Below are positions 34,622 through 43,800 of a stretch of 64,000 nt of DNA, piece by piece. The notes beneath the pieces were generated by a model that ran no database searches, was not told where the DNA came from, and saw nothing but the letters and a program-made list of their open reading frames with translations. Each line of letters begins with the position of its first letter. Position 1 is the first letter of the stretch. Source of the DNA: Flavobacterium sp. Sd200 (GTDB taxonomy: Bacteria; Bacteroidota; Bacteroidia; Flavobacteriales; Flavobacteriaceae). The translations under genes were made by a program, and so were the position numbers. The stretch is taken from NCBI RefSeq assembly GCF_009826935.1, contig NZ_WUMN01000009.1, positions 43,524-107,523 of the forward strand. The letters are read 5' to 3'.

Positions 34622-35581
34622 ATGATCAAAAGAGTATCTGTAGCCCTGCTTGTAATGGCACTTGCTACATCGTGTGTGTCTAAAAAGGTTTTTAAAGACC
34701 TTGAAGATAAATATGCCAACCTTAAAAAAGAGAACCGTACAATGGCCGATGAAAATGCGGCTCTTACGGCAGAGAAAAATAAGCTTGACCTACAGGGTAA
34801 AAACCTGCAGGCTGAGTTGGATAAAACCAAAGCTGAACGCGATAAACTGGCGGCAGACTATGCTGCAACGCAGTCTACACTTGATAATTTAAAGAAATCG
34901 TATGCTGCGTTAGAAAAAGACAGCAGCAGCGCACTTGACGCTAACGTTAAAAAGAATCGCGAACTGCTTGCCCAGCTTGAGGCTAAAGAAAAGGCTCTTG
35001 CTGCCGAGCAGGAAAGACTTAACAAACTTAAAACCGAGTTGCAGGATAGGAGTGCCCGTGTTAACGAGCTTGAAAGCAAAATAGCTGCTCAGGAGGCGGG
35101 ACTTACAGCCCTTAAAGATAAACTGAGCAAAGCCCTTAACAGCTTTGAAGGCAAAGGTCTTACTGTAGAGCAAAAGAACGGTAAAGTTTATGTGTCTATG
35201 GAGAATAAGCTTTTGTTCGGCTCTGGCAGCTGGATCGTTGGGGCAGAAGGTAAAAAGGCGGTTACTGAGGTAGCTAAAGTACTTGCTGATAACCCGGAAA
35301 TTACAGTGCTTATTGAAGGGCATACCGATAATGTTCCTTATGCGGGCAATGATCAAATTAGCAACAACTGGGATTTGAGCACCAAACGTGCTACAGCCAT
35401 CGTAGCCATTATTAAAGACAACAAAAAGGTAGATCCAAGAAACCTTACCGCTGCAGGTCGTGGAGAATTTGCTCCTGTGGCAAGCAACGACACAGCCGAA
35501 GGTAAGAGCAAAAACAGGAGGATTGAAATTATCCTTACTCCTAAGCTGGATGAAATATCGAAATTGCTAAACGACCTTTAA
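34622..35581 (+). CDS. OmpA-family peptidoglycan-binding lipoprotein with coiled coil
   Basis: The protein has 319 residues. The lipobox ALATSC puts the lipidated Cys at residue 18. Residues 25-180 form a long charged coiled coil (for example ELDKTKAERDKLAADYAATQ). The C-terminal 120 residues are an OmpA-like domain (VLIEGHTDNVPYAGNDQISN, then WDLSTKRATAIVAII and AAGRGEFAPVASN) that would grip peptidoglycan. It probably tethers the outer membrane to the wall. A strong terminator follows. Confidence 0.92.
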   Translation: MIKRVSVALLVMALATSCVSKKVFKDLEDKYANLKKENRTMADENAALTAEKNKLDLQGKNLQAELDKTKAERDKLAADYAATQSTLDNLKKSYAALEKDSSSALDANVKKNRELLAQLEAKEKALAAEQERLNKLKTELQDRSARVNELESKIAAQEAGLTALKDKLSKALNSFEGKGLTVEQKNGKVYVSMENKLLFGSGSWIVGAEGKKAVTEVAKVLADNPEITVLIEGHTDNVPYAGNDQISNNWDLSTKRATAIVAIIKDNKKVDPRNLTAAGRGEFAPVASNDTAEGKSKNRRIEIILTPKLDEISKLLNDL

Positions 35582-35602
35582 TGGTTAGTGTAAATAATAT
35601 AG

Positions 35603-35637
35603 AGCCCGTTGTTTTAAAAGACAGCGGGCTTTTTTTG
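35603..35637 (+). terminator. Intrinsic terminator after the OmpA lipoprotein gene
   Basis: AGCCCGTTGT (35603-35612) pairs with ACAGCGGGCT (35621-35630), including one G-U pair, followed by a run of T. Confidence 0.85.
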
Positions 35638-35649
35638 TTTTTGGAACAC

Positions 35650-35957
35650 GGATGACACGGATTGGGCAGATGACCACAGATTTTCTTTTTGGGAGTTTTA
35701 CGGCAAGTGATGTACTTCCGTCTCCTTTGGAGCTCTTTGTTAAAGTTCGTGGATTCTGCCGCAAAGATTCGCAAAGGCAAAAATATTTACAGTAACAATT
35801 TAGTTTATGCCTTTGTCATACCCTACAATAAGCCATTACGATTTGTGTTCCCTCACCAATGGTGTAAATTACTTTCTTTGTGAATCTTTGCGCTCCCTTG
35901 TGTGGCTTTGTGTAATAGTGCCAAAATCTATTTACATCTGCCCAATCCATATCATCC
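35650..35957. repeat. 308-bp nested inverted-repeat intergenic element
   Basis: The outer arms are 35650-35672 and 35935-35957. They match as inverted repeats in 21 of 23 positions. Inner arms CGCAAAGATTCGCAAAG (35760-35776) and CTTTGTGAATCTTTGCG (35876-35892) match in 16 of 17. No protein-coding frame is convincing inside. The outer arm GGATGACACGGATT relates to the ATCCGTGTCATCC core of repeats at 38318 and 44859. The inner arm resembles the CGCAAAGG motif of the 55920 element. It fills the 414-base gap between an OmpA-type gene and pth and looks like a non-autonomous or structured repeat. Confidence 0.7.
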
Positions 35958-35983
35958 GAATTTCATAATATGTAAAGAAACCC

Positions 35984-35991
35984 TATTTTTG
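35984..35991 (+). promoter_or_regulatory. Start-proximal -7 box of pth
   Basis: TATTTTTG ends 4 bases before ATG 35996. No TTG is at the usual distance. If active, the mRNA would begin at this ATG or translation would use the internal ATG at 36050. Confidence 0.4.
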
Positions 35992-35995
35992 CACC

Positions 35996-36616
35996 ATGAA
36001 ATGGCTTACGCAACTATTTGCAACCCCAAAAGCAGAAACTACAGATCCCATGAAAAAATTTCTTATTGCCGGACTGGGCAACATCGGTGCCGAATATGTA
36101 AATACCCGACACAATATTGGTTTTAAAGTTTTAGACCGTTTGGTGCAGCAGGAGGGGCTTAGTTGGGAAACTGCTAAATTGGGTGCGGTAACAGAATATA
36201 AAATTAAAGGGCGCACGCTTATTTTGCTTAAGCCAAATACTTACATGAATCTTAGCGGCAAAGCAGTTAAATACTGGCTTGATAAAGAAAATATTCCTAA
36301 AGAAAACCTGCTTGTGGTAACCGACGATCTTAACATTCCGTTTGGGGCACTGCGTCTTAAAGCTAAAGGCAGCGATGGTGGACATAACGGACTTAAAAGC
36401 ATACAACAGCTACTCAATACTTCCGAGTATCCACGTTTTAGGTTTGGGATTAGCGACGAGTTTAAAAAAGGAAAGCAGGTTGATTATGTTTTAGGTGAAT
36501 GGAGCGAAGATGAAAATAATAAGCTGCCGGAAAGGCTGGACAAATCGGTAGAAGCCATAAAGTCATTTGCGCTTGCAGGTATTGCCGATACCATGAGTAA
36601 TTTTAACGGAAAGTAA
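35996..36616 (+). CDS. pth: Peptidyl-tRNA hydrolase
   Basis: The protein has 206 residues. Pth releases tRNA from peptidyl-tRNAs that drop off ribosomes. Family motifs are FLIAGLGNIGAEYVNTRHNI with the catalytic His, LLKPNTYMNLSGKAV, VVTDDLNIPFG with the catalytic Asp, and GSDGGHNGLKSI. It carries an 18-residue N-terminal extension (KWLTQLFATPKAETTD) before the canonical start at Met 36050. I recall similar extensions in other Flavobacteria, so ATG 35996 is kept. Confidence 0.95.
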   Translation: MKWLTQLFATPKAETTDPMKKFLIAGLGNIGAEYVNTRHNIGFKVLDRLVQQEGLSWETAKLGAVTEYKIKGRTLILLKPNTYMNLSGKAVKYWLDKENIPKENLLVVTDDLNIPFGALRLKAKGSDGGHNGLKSIQQLLNTSEYPRFRFGISDEFKKGKQVDYVLGEWSEDENNKLPERLDKSVEAIKSFALAGIADTMSNFNGK

Positions 36617-36686
36617 TTTAGATAACCGAACTTTTGAATATTTGATAGCTAGATCAATGAGTTAGCAGAAGAATAAACTTTGGCGT

Positions 36687-36694
36687 TAAATTTG
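36687..36694 (+). promoter_or_regulatory. Probable -7 box for the lipoprotein gene
   Basis: TAAATTTG, 23 bases before ATG 36718. No TTG is at the usual distance. Confidence 0.4.
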
Positions 36695-36717
36695 TACTTT
36701 AGTCCAAAATCGCATAC

Positions 36718-37215
36718 ATGAAAAATATAGCTGCATTTCTGTTTTGTTTTTTGTTACTGTCCTGCGCTTCTTCAAAAAGCAGTAAAGCCTTAGTTAACAA
36801 CAATACTACTGTAGAAAGCGAATGCCCGCCCAAAGGCGATTGTATTGCGGTAGTGCACAAAAACAAAAAGCTTGTAATTAAGACCAGCGATATTGGACAG
36901 ACTTACTATGAAATCGAAGATGCACCAGATAGGGTAGTGGTTACTTACACTTACACCAAAACAAGGAAAAGCGAGTATCAGGACGATTTTTACAGCGAAG
37001 AAATCGCTTTTGAATCTGATGAGAACCTGTCTGATTTTAGAAATGGTGCCTCACCCGATATGTATTTTAAAGTGCTGTGTTTTTGCCGTGGCAAGATGGG
37101 TACCTATAAAGTTGATGGAGCAAAAGCTACTCTCAATAATAACAAACTTTCTCTAACAATACCGCAAATTGTAGACAATCAGTTTACACAACAAATAGTT
37201 GTTTCGTTCAATTAA
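36718..37215 (+). CDS. Hypothetical lipoprotein
   Basis: The protein has 165 residues. The signal ends with LLLSC, so Cys16 is the lipidation site. The mature part is beta-rich (KKLVIKTSDIGQTYYEIEDA, then RVVVTYTYTKTRK). It includes two later Cys in KVLCFCRGKMG. I recognise no family. The cupin gene begins 19 bp after its stop. Confidence 0.6.
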   Translation: MKNIAAFLFCFLLLSCASSKSSKALVNNNTTVESECPPKGDCIAVVHKNKKLVIKTSDIGQTYYEIEDAPDRVVVTYTYTKTRKSEYQDDFYSEEIAFESDENLSDFRNGASPDMYFKVLCFCRGKMGTYKVDGAKATLNNNKLSLTIPQIVDNQFTQQIVVSFN

Positions 37216-37234
37216 TATTTTCCCCTTACCCGCA

Positions 37235-37624
37235 ATGAGTTTATCCGATACCGATTATATCAAAGCCATACGCCTTTTTAATTTACCTAACGGTGACTGT
37301 TCTTTTGAAGAAGGATTTTTGCCTAATGCCACCACTATAGAAAACAAAGGCTTTTTTGCCCAAACCCAAATCGAGCCTTATCAAAGAGTAGCCCACCCGG
37401 CACCCCGAAGGCAATATGTGGTTACGCTTAAAGGCACGCTACGATTTGAAGTTACCAACGGAGATGCATTTATTATAGAGCCCGGAGTGCTTTTATTAGC
37501 CGAAGATGTTCTTGGATTAGGGCATACCTGGAGGCTTATTGAGGACACTGCTTGGCATCGCCTTTATATTCCTTTGCATGATGATGCCGATAGTCATTTT
37601 ATCAAAAAAGGTCATGATTTTTAG
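37235..37624 (+). CDS. Cupin-fold small protein
   Basis: The protein has 129 residues. A single cupin barrel is suggested by the YVVTLKGTLRFEVTNGDAFI strand pair, then EPGVLLLAEDVLGLGHTWRL. The usual first metal-binding motif is degenerate (only VAHPAPRRQ), so metal binding is uncertain. It may bind a small molecule. The frame is open upstream to 37199, but that would overlap the lipoprotein gene; ATG 37235 is chosen. Confidence 0.7.
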   Translation: MSLSDTDYIKAIRLFNLPNGDCSFEEGFLPNATTIENKGFFAQTQIEPYQRVAHPAPRRQYVVTLKGTLRFEVTNGDAFIIEPGVLLLAEDVLGLGHTWRLIEDTAWHRLYIPLHDDADSHFIKKGHDF

Positions 37625-37780
37625 AAAATCTAAACCATTGGTCAATTCTTAAAGACTTGTTATAATTGCTGTTTTACTGTTATAGTATTGTAAAAGCATA
37701 AGGTTTAACCTATTAAAGTGAGTAACTTTAATAAGAAGTCACTCAATAGCGGCTTTTCATTAACCTTAAATTTTCAGGCT

Positions 37781-38224
37781 ATGTACAGGGGCAAATTATA
37801 TATAGCAATGGCAGACGAACATAAAGATGTACAGTTCTCTTTTAAAAAAGTTTTTAAAGAGATAAGGGTTAAACACGAGCTAAACGTATTTAAAGACTGT
37901 CATCAGCTCATGGCATACCTTATGGAAACCAAAGTGGTACCTCATTTAGTGTTCTTAGATGTCAACATGCCCGAACGTTCGGTGTTGCAATGCATCAAAG
38001 AAATAAGGGCGGTTAAAAAATTGCAAAATCTTGTTATCGCTATTTACAATACACTTTCTAATAACGACGACGAAGAGAATACCTTTATTGCAGGAGCAAA
38101 CATCTATATTAAAAAACCGGCAAGCTTTACGGCTTTCAAAAAAATCATGGAAGAAGTATTAAGTCTTAGCTGGCTATACACTACCGATGGTTTTAACCGT
38201 GATAATTTTATATTGAGCTACTGA
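37781..38224 (+). CDS. Receiver-only response regulator
   Basis: The protein has 147 residues and is a CheY-like receiver domain with no output domain. The phospho-acceptor Asp60 lies in HLVFLDVNMPER, the acidic pair is in YIAMADEHKD, and the conserved Lys111 lies in IYIKKPASF. Bacteroidetes have many such single-domain regulators that act by protein binding. No histidine kinase is adjacent. ATG 37781 is chosen over the upstream Met at 37718, whose extra 21 residues do not fit the fold. Confidence 0.85.
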   Translation: MYRGKLYIAMADEHKDVQFSFKKVFKEIRVKHELNVFKDCHQLMAYLMETKVVPHLVFLDVNMPERSVLQCIKEIRAVKKLQNLVIAIYNTLSNNDDEENTFIAGANIYIKKPASFTAFKKIMEEVLSLSWLYTTDGFNRDNFILSY

Positions 38225-38260
38225 TTCAATTACGAATTTGAAATTACGAATTACAAGTTT

Positions 38261-38367
38261 ATGGAACGCAGGTAATACGACTTTGCATTGTGTGTTTTCT
38301 CAGATAGTTTAGAAGCTAATCCGTGTAAATCCGTGATTGCGCAGCATCCGTGTCATCCGCGTTCCAT
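38261..38367. repeat. 107-bp intergenic repeat element with 9-bp inverted ends
   Basis: ATGGAACGC (38261-38269) and GCGTTCCAT (38359-38367) are exact inverted ends. The right 50 bases (38318-38367) match the repeat at 44859-44908 in 47 of 50 positions. It sits between convergent genes. Confidence 0.75.
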
Positions 38368-38390
38368 TTTTTTTATCTATTATCTTTCCT

Positions 38391-39416
38391 CTATTCCCTT
38401 TCCTCCAAGACCTTTATCATCCTGAACGATTTTAAAAGGTGTATCAAACCCGGAATGATAAGCAATCCACCAATGATCAGTGAGATGCCGAGTATGCTGA
38501 TTACCTTGTCCGGAGCATGGCCGTCGAGCAGGCTTATTTGTCCGCTTTTGGCAATAATCAGGTTAGGGAAATGTGCACCAATAGCGGCAAAAAGTATGAG
38601 TAACACCTGTGTGCCTGCCCAAAAGCGGCACCATATTATCCTGCCTATTTGTATAACCCGCCATAATGGGTACAGTAATATGCCCGAGAGGGTCACAGCG
38701 CCAAGGGCATAATAATTATTCAGAAAATCGTGGGTAAATTTATTGTTGGCAAGGTAACCTGCCACAAGCGTTGCAAAGCCAATAACTACCACGGCAACAA
38801 TAGCAATGGCAGCTTTGCGCATGTACATACGTTTTTCATAATTTTTAGCTTCGCCTATTAAAAACGTAGCCGCAAGGAACACGCACAGCGCACTAAAAAA
38901 GAAACCTGTAAGTATAGGGAAAGGCTGTAGCCAGGGGTGTATATATACTTCGGCAAAGCCTGCATGGGAGTTGTCTTCAAGCAGTATAATATCACCGCCA
39001 ATGAGTCCGCCAAAGGTCATCCCTAAAAATATTGGAGTAACCAGACAGGAGAATTCAAACATGCGGTCGTATAAGTCCTGCGATTTGTCTTTTACAGCAT
39101 CATAATGTCTGAAAACAAAAGCTACTCCACGCAACGTAATGCCTAACAAAACTAACGTAAGCGGTATATGAAGGTAAATAATTACGATATTATAAAATTC
39201 AGGGAATGCAATCCATAATATTACAATAAGAATGATGATCCAAATATGGTTGGCTTCCCAAACAGGGCCAATGATACTATAAACTGTTTTCTTTATCGAC
39301 TTTTTATGATCGGCCGATGAAAAGAGTTCCAATATGCCCGCGCCAAAATCGGCACCGCCAAGCAATACGTATAAAAAGAAGGAGAGCACTACAAAAAACA
39401 ACACTACATACAGCAT
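38391..39416 (-). CDS. cydB: Cytochrome bd ubiquinol oxidase subunit II
   Basis: The protein has 341 residues and about eight or nine membrane helices. CydB pairs with CydA in the high-affinity, non-proton-pumping quinol oxidase. Recognisable regions are LGGADFGAGILELF, GPVWEANHIWIIILIVILW and the AFPEFYNIVIIYLH segment. It begins 3 bp after cydA, so the pair is one operon. Bacteroidetes use this oxidase with menaquinol in low oxygen. Confidence 0.93.
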   Translation of the reverse strand: MLYVVLFFVVLSFFLYVLLGGADFGAGILELFSSADHKKSIKKTVYSIIGPVWEANHIWIIILIVILWIAFPEFYNIVIIYLHIPLTLVLLGITLRGVAFVFRHYDAVKDKSQDLYDRMFEFSCLVTPIFLGMTFGGLIGGDIILLEDNSHAGFAEVYIHPWLQPFPILTGFFFSALCVFLAATFLIGEAKNYEKRMYMRKAAIAIVAVVVIGFATLVAGYLANNKFTHDFLNNYYALGAVTLSGILLYPLWRVIQIGRIIWCRFWAGTQVLLILFAAIGAHFPNLIIAKSGQISLLDGHAPDKVISILGISLIIGGLLIIPGLIHLLKSFRMIKVLEERE

Positions 39417-39419
39417 AAC

Positions 39420-40724
39420 CTATGAGTTTTGGGTGGTGTTAAGAACTTTAATTTGCCTTGCCATTAGCCATGTTACTGATATGGTAAGCACGGTGTACAG
39501 AACCACATACATATAAAAACTGTAAACCATGCCCGGCATAGGGGTTACGGCATCTTTAGTGCGCATAACGTTATGGATGATCCACGGTTGGCGCCCTACT
39601 TCGGTTACTATCCACCCTGCTTCAAGAGCAAGGAAACCAATAGGAGCCATTAAGGCAAAATACAGCCAGTAGCGTGGGCTTAGCTGCCAGTTTTTCTTTT
39701 TAAGGCTAATAAAGTAAATAACGGCAGCAAGCATTAACAACATGCCTAAACTTACCATAACCTGAAAAGCATAATGTGTAATGGCAACATTAGGCCGGTC
39801 TTCTTTAGGGAAATCGTTTAGGCCTTTTACTTCGGCATCAAAATCTCCAAAGGCAAGAAATGACAACGCTTTAGGAATTTCTATTTTATGGGTAACCTCT
39901 CCTGTTTCGTTATTTACAATTCCGCCAATATATAGCGGGGCACCTTTCTCGGTTTCGTAATGTGCTTCGAGTGCAGCAAGTTTAACTGGCTGGCGGTCGG
40001 CAATGTCTTTGGCAGACAGGTCGCCACTAATGGGTTGCAGCAGTGCAGCTATGGCGCCAAACAGTATAGCAATGTTAAAGGCTGGTTTGTGTACTTCAAC
40101 CGAACGTTTTTTGTATATCTGCCAGGCGTGTATTCCTGCTACGGCAAACGATGTGGCGGCAAAGGCTGCAAGCGTCATGTGAAGTGCCTGGCTGAACCAT
40201 GCCTCGTTAAGGAACGCCTTTACCGGGTCTATGTTGGTAAACTGCCCGTTGATATAATCGAAGCCCGAAGGAGCATTCATCCAGCTGTTTGCCGATACTA
40301 CGAGGATTCCCGACAGTATGCCCGAAACCCCAACAATAATACCTGTAAACAAGTGAAAGCGTTCCGGTATTTTGTTCCATCCATAGAGGTAAAAGCCCAA
40401 TGCTACAGCTTCAATAAAAAAGGCGGCACCTTCCAGCGAAAACGGCATACCTATAATGGGCCCGGCATATTTCATAAAGTTGGGCCACAACAGACCCAGC
40501 TCAAACGACAGTGCCGTGCCCGACACCGCACCGGTTACAAAAAATATGGCTACGCCTTTTTGCCACGATTTGGTTAGGGTTAAAAAAACAGGCTTTCGGG
40601 TTTTGAGCCATTTGTAGTGGCTTATTACCATAAAAAATGGCATTACCATTCCTATACAGGCAAACACAATATGAAATATAAGCGTGAATGCCATTTGCAT
40701 TCGTGCGGCATCTAAATTATCCAT
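39420..40724 (-). CDS. cydA: Cytochrome bd ubiquinol oxidase subunit I
   Basis: The protein has 434 residues, the shorter Q-loop form. It carries the hemes b558, b595 and d. The N-terminal DAARMQMAFTLIFHIVFACI includes the heme-ligand His, the GIHAWQIYKK segment carries another, and GRQPWIIHNVMRTKDAVTP with the following MPGMV segment forms the conserved quinol-oxidase region. The Q-loop region (GDLSAKDIADRQPVKLAALE) is present. A TACCTTTA stretch about 30 bases upstream on the minus strand is a near match to a -7 box. Confidence 0.94.
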   Translation of the reverse strand: MDNLDAARMQMAFTLIFHIVFACIGMVMPFFMVISHYKWLKTRKPVFLTLTKSWQKGVAIFFVTGAVSGTALSFELGLLWPNFMKYAGPIIGMPFSLEGAAFFIEAVALGFYLYGWNKIPERFHLFTGIIVGVSGILSGILVVSANSWMNAPSGFDYINGQFTNIDPVKAFLNEAWFSQALHMTLAAFAATSFAVAGIHAWQIYKKRSVEVHKPAFNIAILFGAIAALLQPISGDLSAKDIADRQPVKLAALEAHYETEKGAPLYIGGIVNNETGEVTHKIEIPKALSFLAFGDFDAEVKGLNDFPKEDRPNVAITHYAFQVMVSLGMLLMLAAVIYFISLKKKNWQLSPRYWLYFALMAPIGFLALEAGWIVTEVGRQPWIIHNVMRTKDAVTPMPGMVYSFYMYVVLYTVLTISVTWLMARQIKVLNTTQNS

Positions 40725-40896
40725 TTACAAGTCTCTTTGTTTGGAGTAGTAAAGGTAAGGGATAAAGGGATGCGGAGGGAGGAGTTGGCGTGGATTTATG
40801 TGTTGAGTAAGTGATAGTTTTAAATTAAATTACTCATAATAGTCTCACAATCGTTTGACAATATTATATTTACACAATCAACCTTACTTATAACAA
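40725..40896. other. Short region between cydA and the RT-nitrilase gene
   Basis: It is 172 bases long and becomes AT-rich in its right half. No structured RNA resembling a retron msr-msd was seen. A TTTGACAATATTATATTTAC stretch at about 40852-40871 could hold promoter elements but lacks the usual spacing. Confidence 0.4.
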
Positions 40897-43800
40897 ATGA
40901 GCCAAACAATGACTGATAGCACATATGATATAAATGATATTAAAAATGCTTATAGAAAACTTAAAAGTTATATTTATTACGATAATTTTTTTGTTTACCT
41001 CAGAGAGAAAATTGCTCAGTTCGAATCTAGTGATGACTTTGAAAATAAATTTGAAGCTCTATTAAATTATTTAAATAATCCTGATGAAAACGGGAATTAT
41101 ATAAATACGTTATTTAAACAAATTTCGTCACATATAATACCAAAGAGGTACAAAAATTTGAAATCCGATGAAGAGGATTTTGTTATATCGAATGATTTTT
41201 TTCAAGATCAATACGAGATTGAAAAAGTAAATTATTTGATAAATGCTCCTGTCGAAATTCATATTATATCTGTATTGTGGATATTAGAAGAGGGGTATAT
41301 TTTGGCACATGATTTTTCAAAACATAATTATGCCTACTCCCTTGAAATCGATCATAATACAAATCGAGTGGTTGATGGTCTAAGAATGTTTAAACCTTAT
41401 TTTGAGCAATACCAAAAATGGAGAGATAATGCAATTAATTCTGCTCAACAATTTTTAAATGAAGACACAGATGTTCTAATAATTGGTTTGGATATCAAGG
41501 AATATTTTTATAATATTAAATTTAATGATACTAAAAGGCAAAAGTTAGTAGATGCGATTCAGTTAAAGAAAATTAAGAAACATGAAAATTCGATATTTCT
41601 GACTAACATAATCTTTAAAATAAATGGTGTTTATGCAAAATGTTTACCACAAGATAAGAAAGCATCATCAATCCCAATTGGTTTACTATCTTCAGGAATT
41701 TTAGCAAACTGGTTTTTAAAAGATTTGGATCGTCAAATAATTGATAACTTGTCGCCATCGTACTACGGTAGATATGTAGACGATATTGTATTAGTTTTAT
41801 CTAATGCAACTATTCCAAGTGCAACTACTACTGGGGAAGTTAAAAGCCCAATAGCAAGAGTTTTAAAGAAGTTTTTTGAAGATAGAAAAATTTTTACGAG
41901 TAAATCTCCAAAGGTACATTTAAAGAATAATGAAACGAGCTATTGTTGGAGATCAAATGAGAATATTCAAATTCAGAAATCAAAAGTTTCAGTACATTCT
42001 TTTAATAGTAGAGAATCAAAAGCTATACTTGAAAAATTCAAAAAAAATATTCAGAAAAATAGCAGTGCTTTTTGGCTACTTCCAAATGAAAATCAAATCA
42101 ATGATGATTTTGATGAAAGTGTATATGAATTATCATACACAGATACTATCAATAAGCTTAGAAGTATTTCTGAAATCAAGCAAAGTAAATATGGTGCTTC
42201 TGTTTTTTTAGCAAAAAAAATAAAAATAAGCTTACTTTCAGATAATCAAAAAGATGAAAAAACAACAGACCAAATTCTTACCTTTTTTAAGGGAAGAATG
42301 AATTTAGAGTTCAGTTCCATATGGGAAAAGGTTTTGACTTATTTTTTAATAACGAATGATCAAAAATCATTTTGTTTTTTTGTAAAAGAGACTATAAAAT
42401 GTATTGACAAAATAACATATCAAAATGTAGATGAGCTTGATGAAATAAAGAAGAGCCAAATTTTGTTTTTAATAAATAGTATTTCTTTAGCTGTATCTTT
42501 AAATCCAAATTTCTTAGGTTATTTGAAAGAAACACTTGATGTAGTGAAATTAAATTGGTACCCACATAATATATATAAAGATATTGAAATCCGAGTTTTT
42601 ACTTACAGAAAAACTAATTTACTAAGGCATAGTTATATTGTTCATCCTCTAATGAATTTTATAAACACCGATAGCGATAAGTATATGGATTTTGTAAAAT
42701 ATGATATTTCAAATTACAAACATCATGTTTTTGATTTAATGAAATTAGAGTATTCGCCAAGATTTATTTATTTGTACGAATTCACACATTATTATTCATT
42801 TCAGAAAATTGTGAGTTTAACGGAAAATACTTTAAAGTCTGAAAACGGTAACCAAGTTTTAATTAAAGATTTATTTTTGATTAGTGAAGAAAACTTTACA
42901 AATAATGTTGTTTTAGACAAATCATTTGAAACTTTTTTTGAGGCAAATTATCTCTTAAGAAATCCTCAAAAATATACTGATGAAAAAATAAAGGTAGAAA
43001 AGTTTAAAAAATTAAAACGCAGGTATTTTAACAGTATTGAAAAAGAGAATCGACATGAAAAAATAATTTATGATTATTTAGAGGTTTCTAATAGTAACTT
43101 GAAAAATAGTGTAAAAATAGCAGTTGCAAATATTAAAGTCGAGCAAGAAAATTTACAAAAATCATTTTTTGGCGCACCAAATACCTCTAAAGAAAGACGT
43201 AAAGAATTTTTAAGTATTTTAAATGATGCTGAAAGAAATAAGGTAGATTTTCTGATTCTACCAGAAGTAAGTGTGCCACATCGTTGGTCTCCTCTCTTGG
43301 CAGATGAATCAAGAAGGAAAGACAGAGTAATTATTGCTGGATTAGAGCATATAACAATAAATAGAGTGTGTTATAATTTTACTATAACTCTATTACCAAT
43401 GAATGTTAGTGGTATTAAGGATACCATTTTAGTTTTACGACTTAAAAATCATTATTCACCACACGAAGAAAGTGTGATTAAAAATAGTGGTAAAATTGTT
43501 CCGAGATCAAATCCAAGTACCTATAATAAATTTATCTGGAATAAGATTCATTTTTCTGTATATAACTGTTATGAATTGGCAGATATAACTCATAGGACAA
43601 TTTTCAGATCGGAGGTTGATTTGTTATTTGCGTCAGAATATAATCGGGATATAAATTATTTTTCTAATATTGTTGATACTGTTACTCGAGATGTGCACTG
43701 TTATTTTATTCAAGCGAATTCATCCGACTTTGGTGATTCCAGGATTACTAGACCGTCACGGACAGAAACAAAAGATATATTGCGATTAAAAGGGGGAACA

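Noticed and set aside
39960..40577. 205-codon plus-strand frame inside cydA
   Set aside because: Antisense shadow of a conserved gene.
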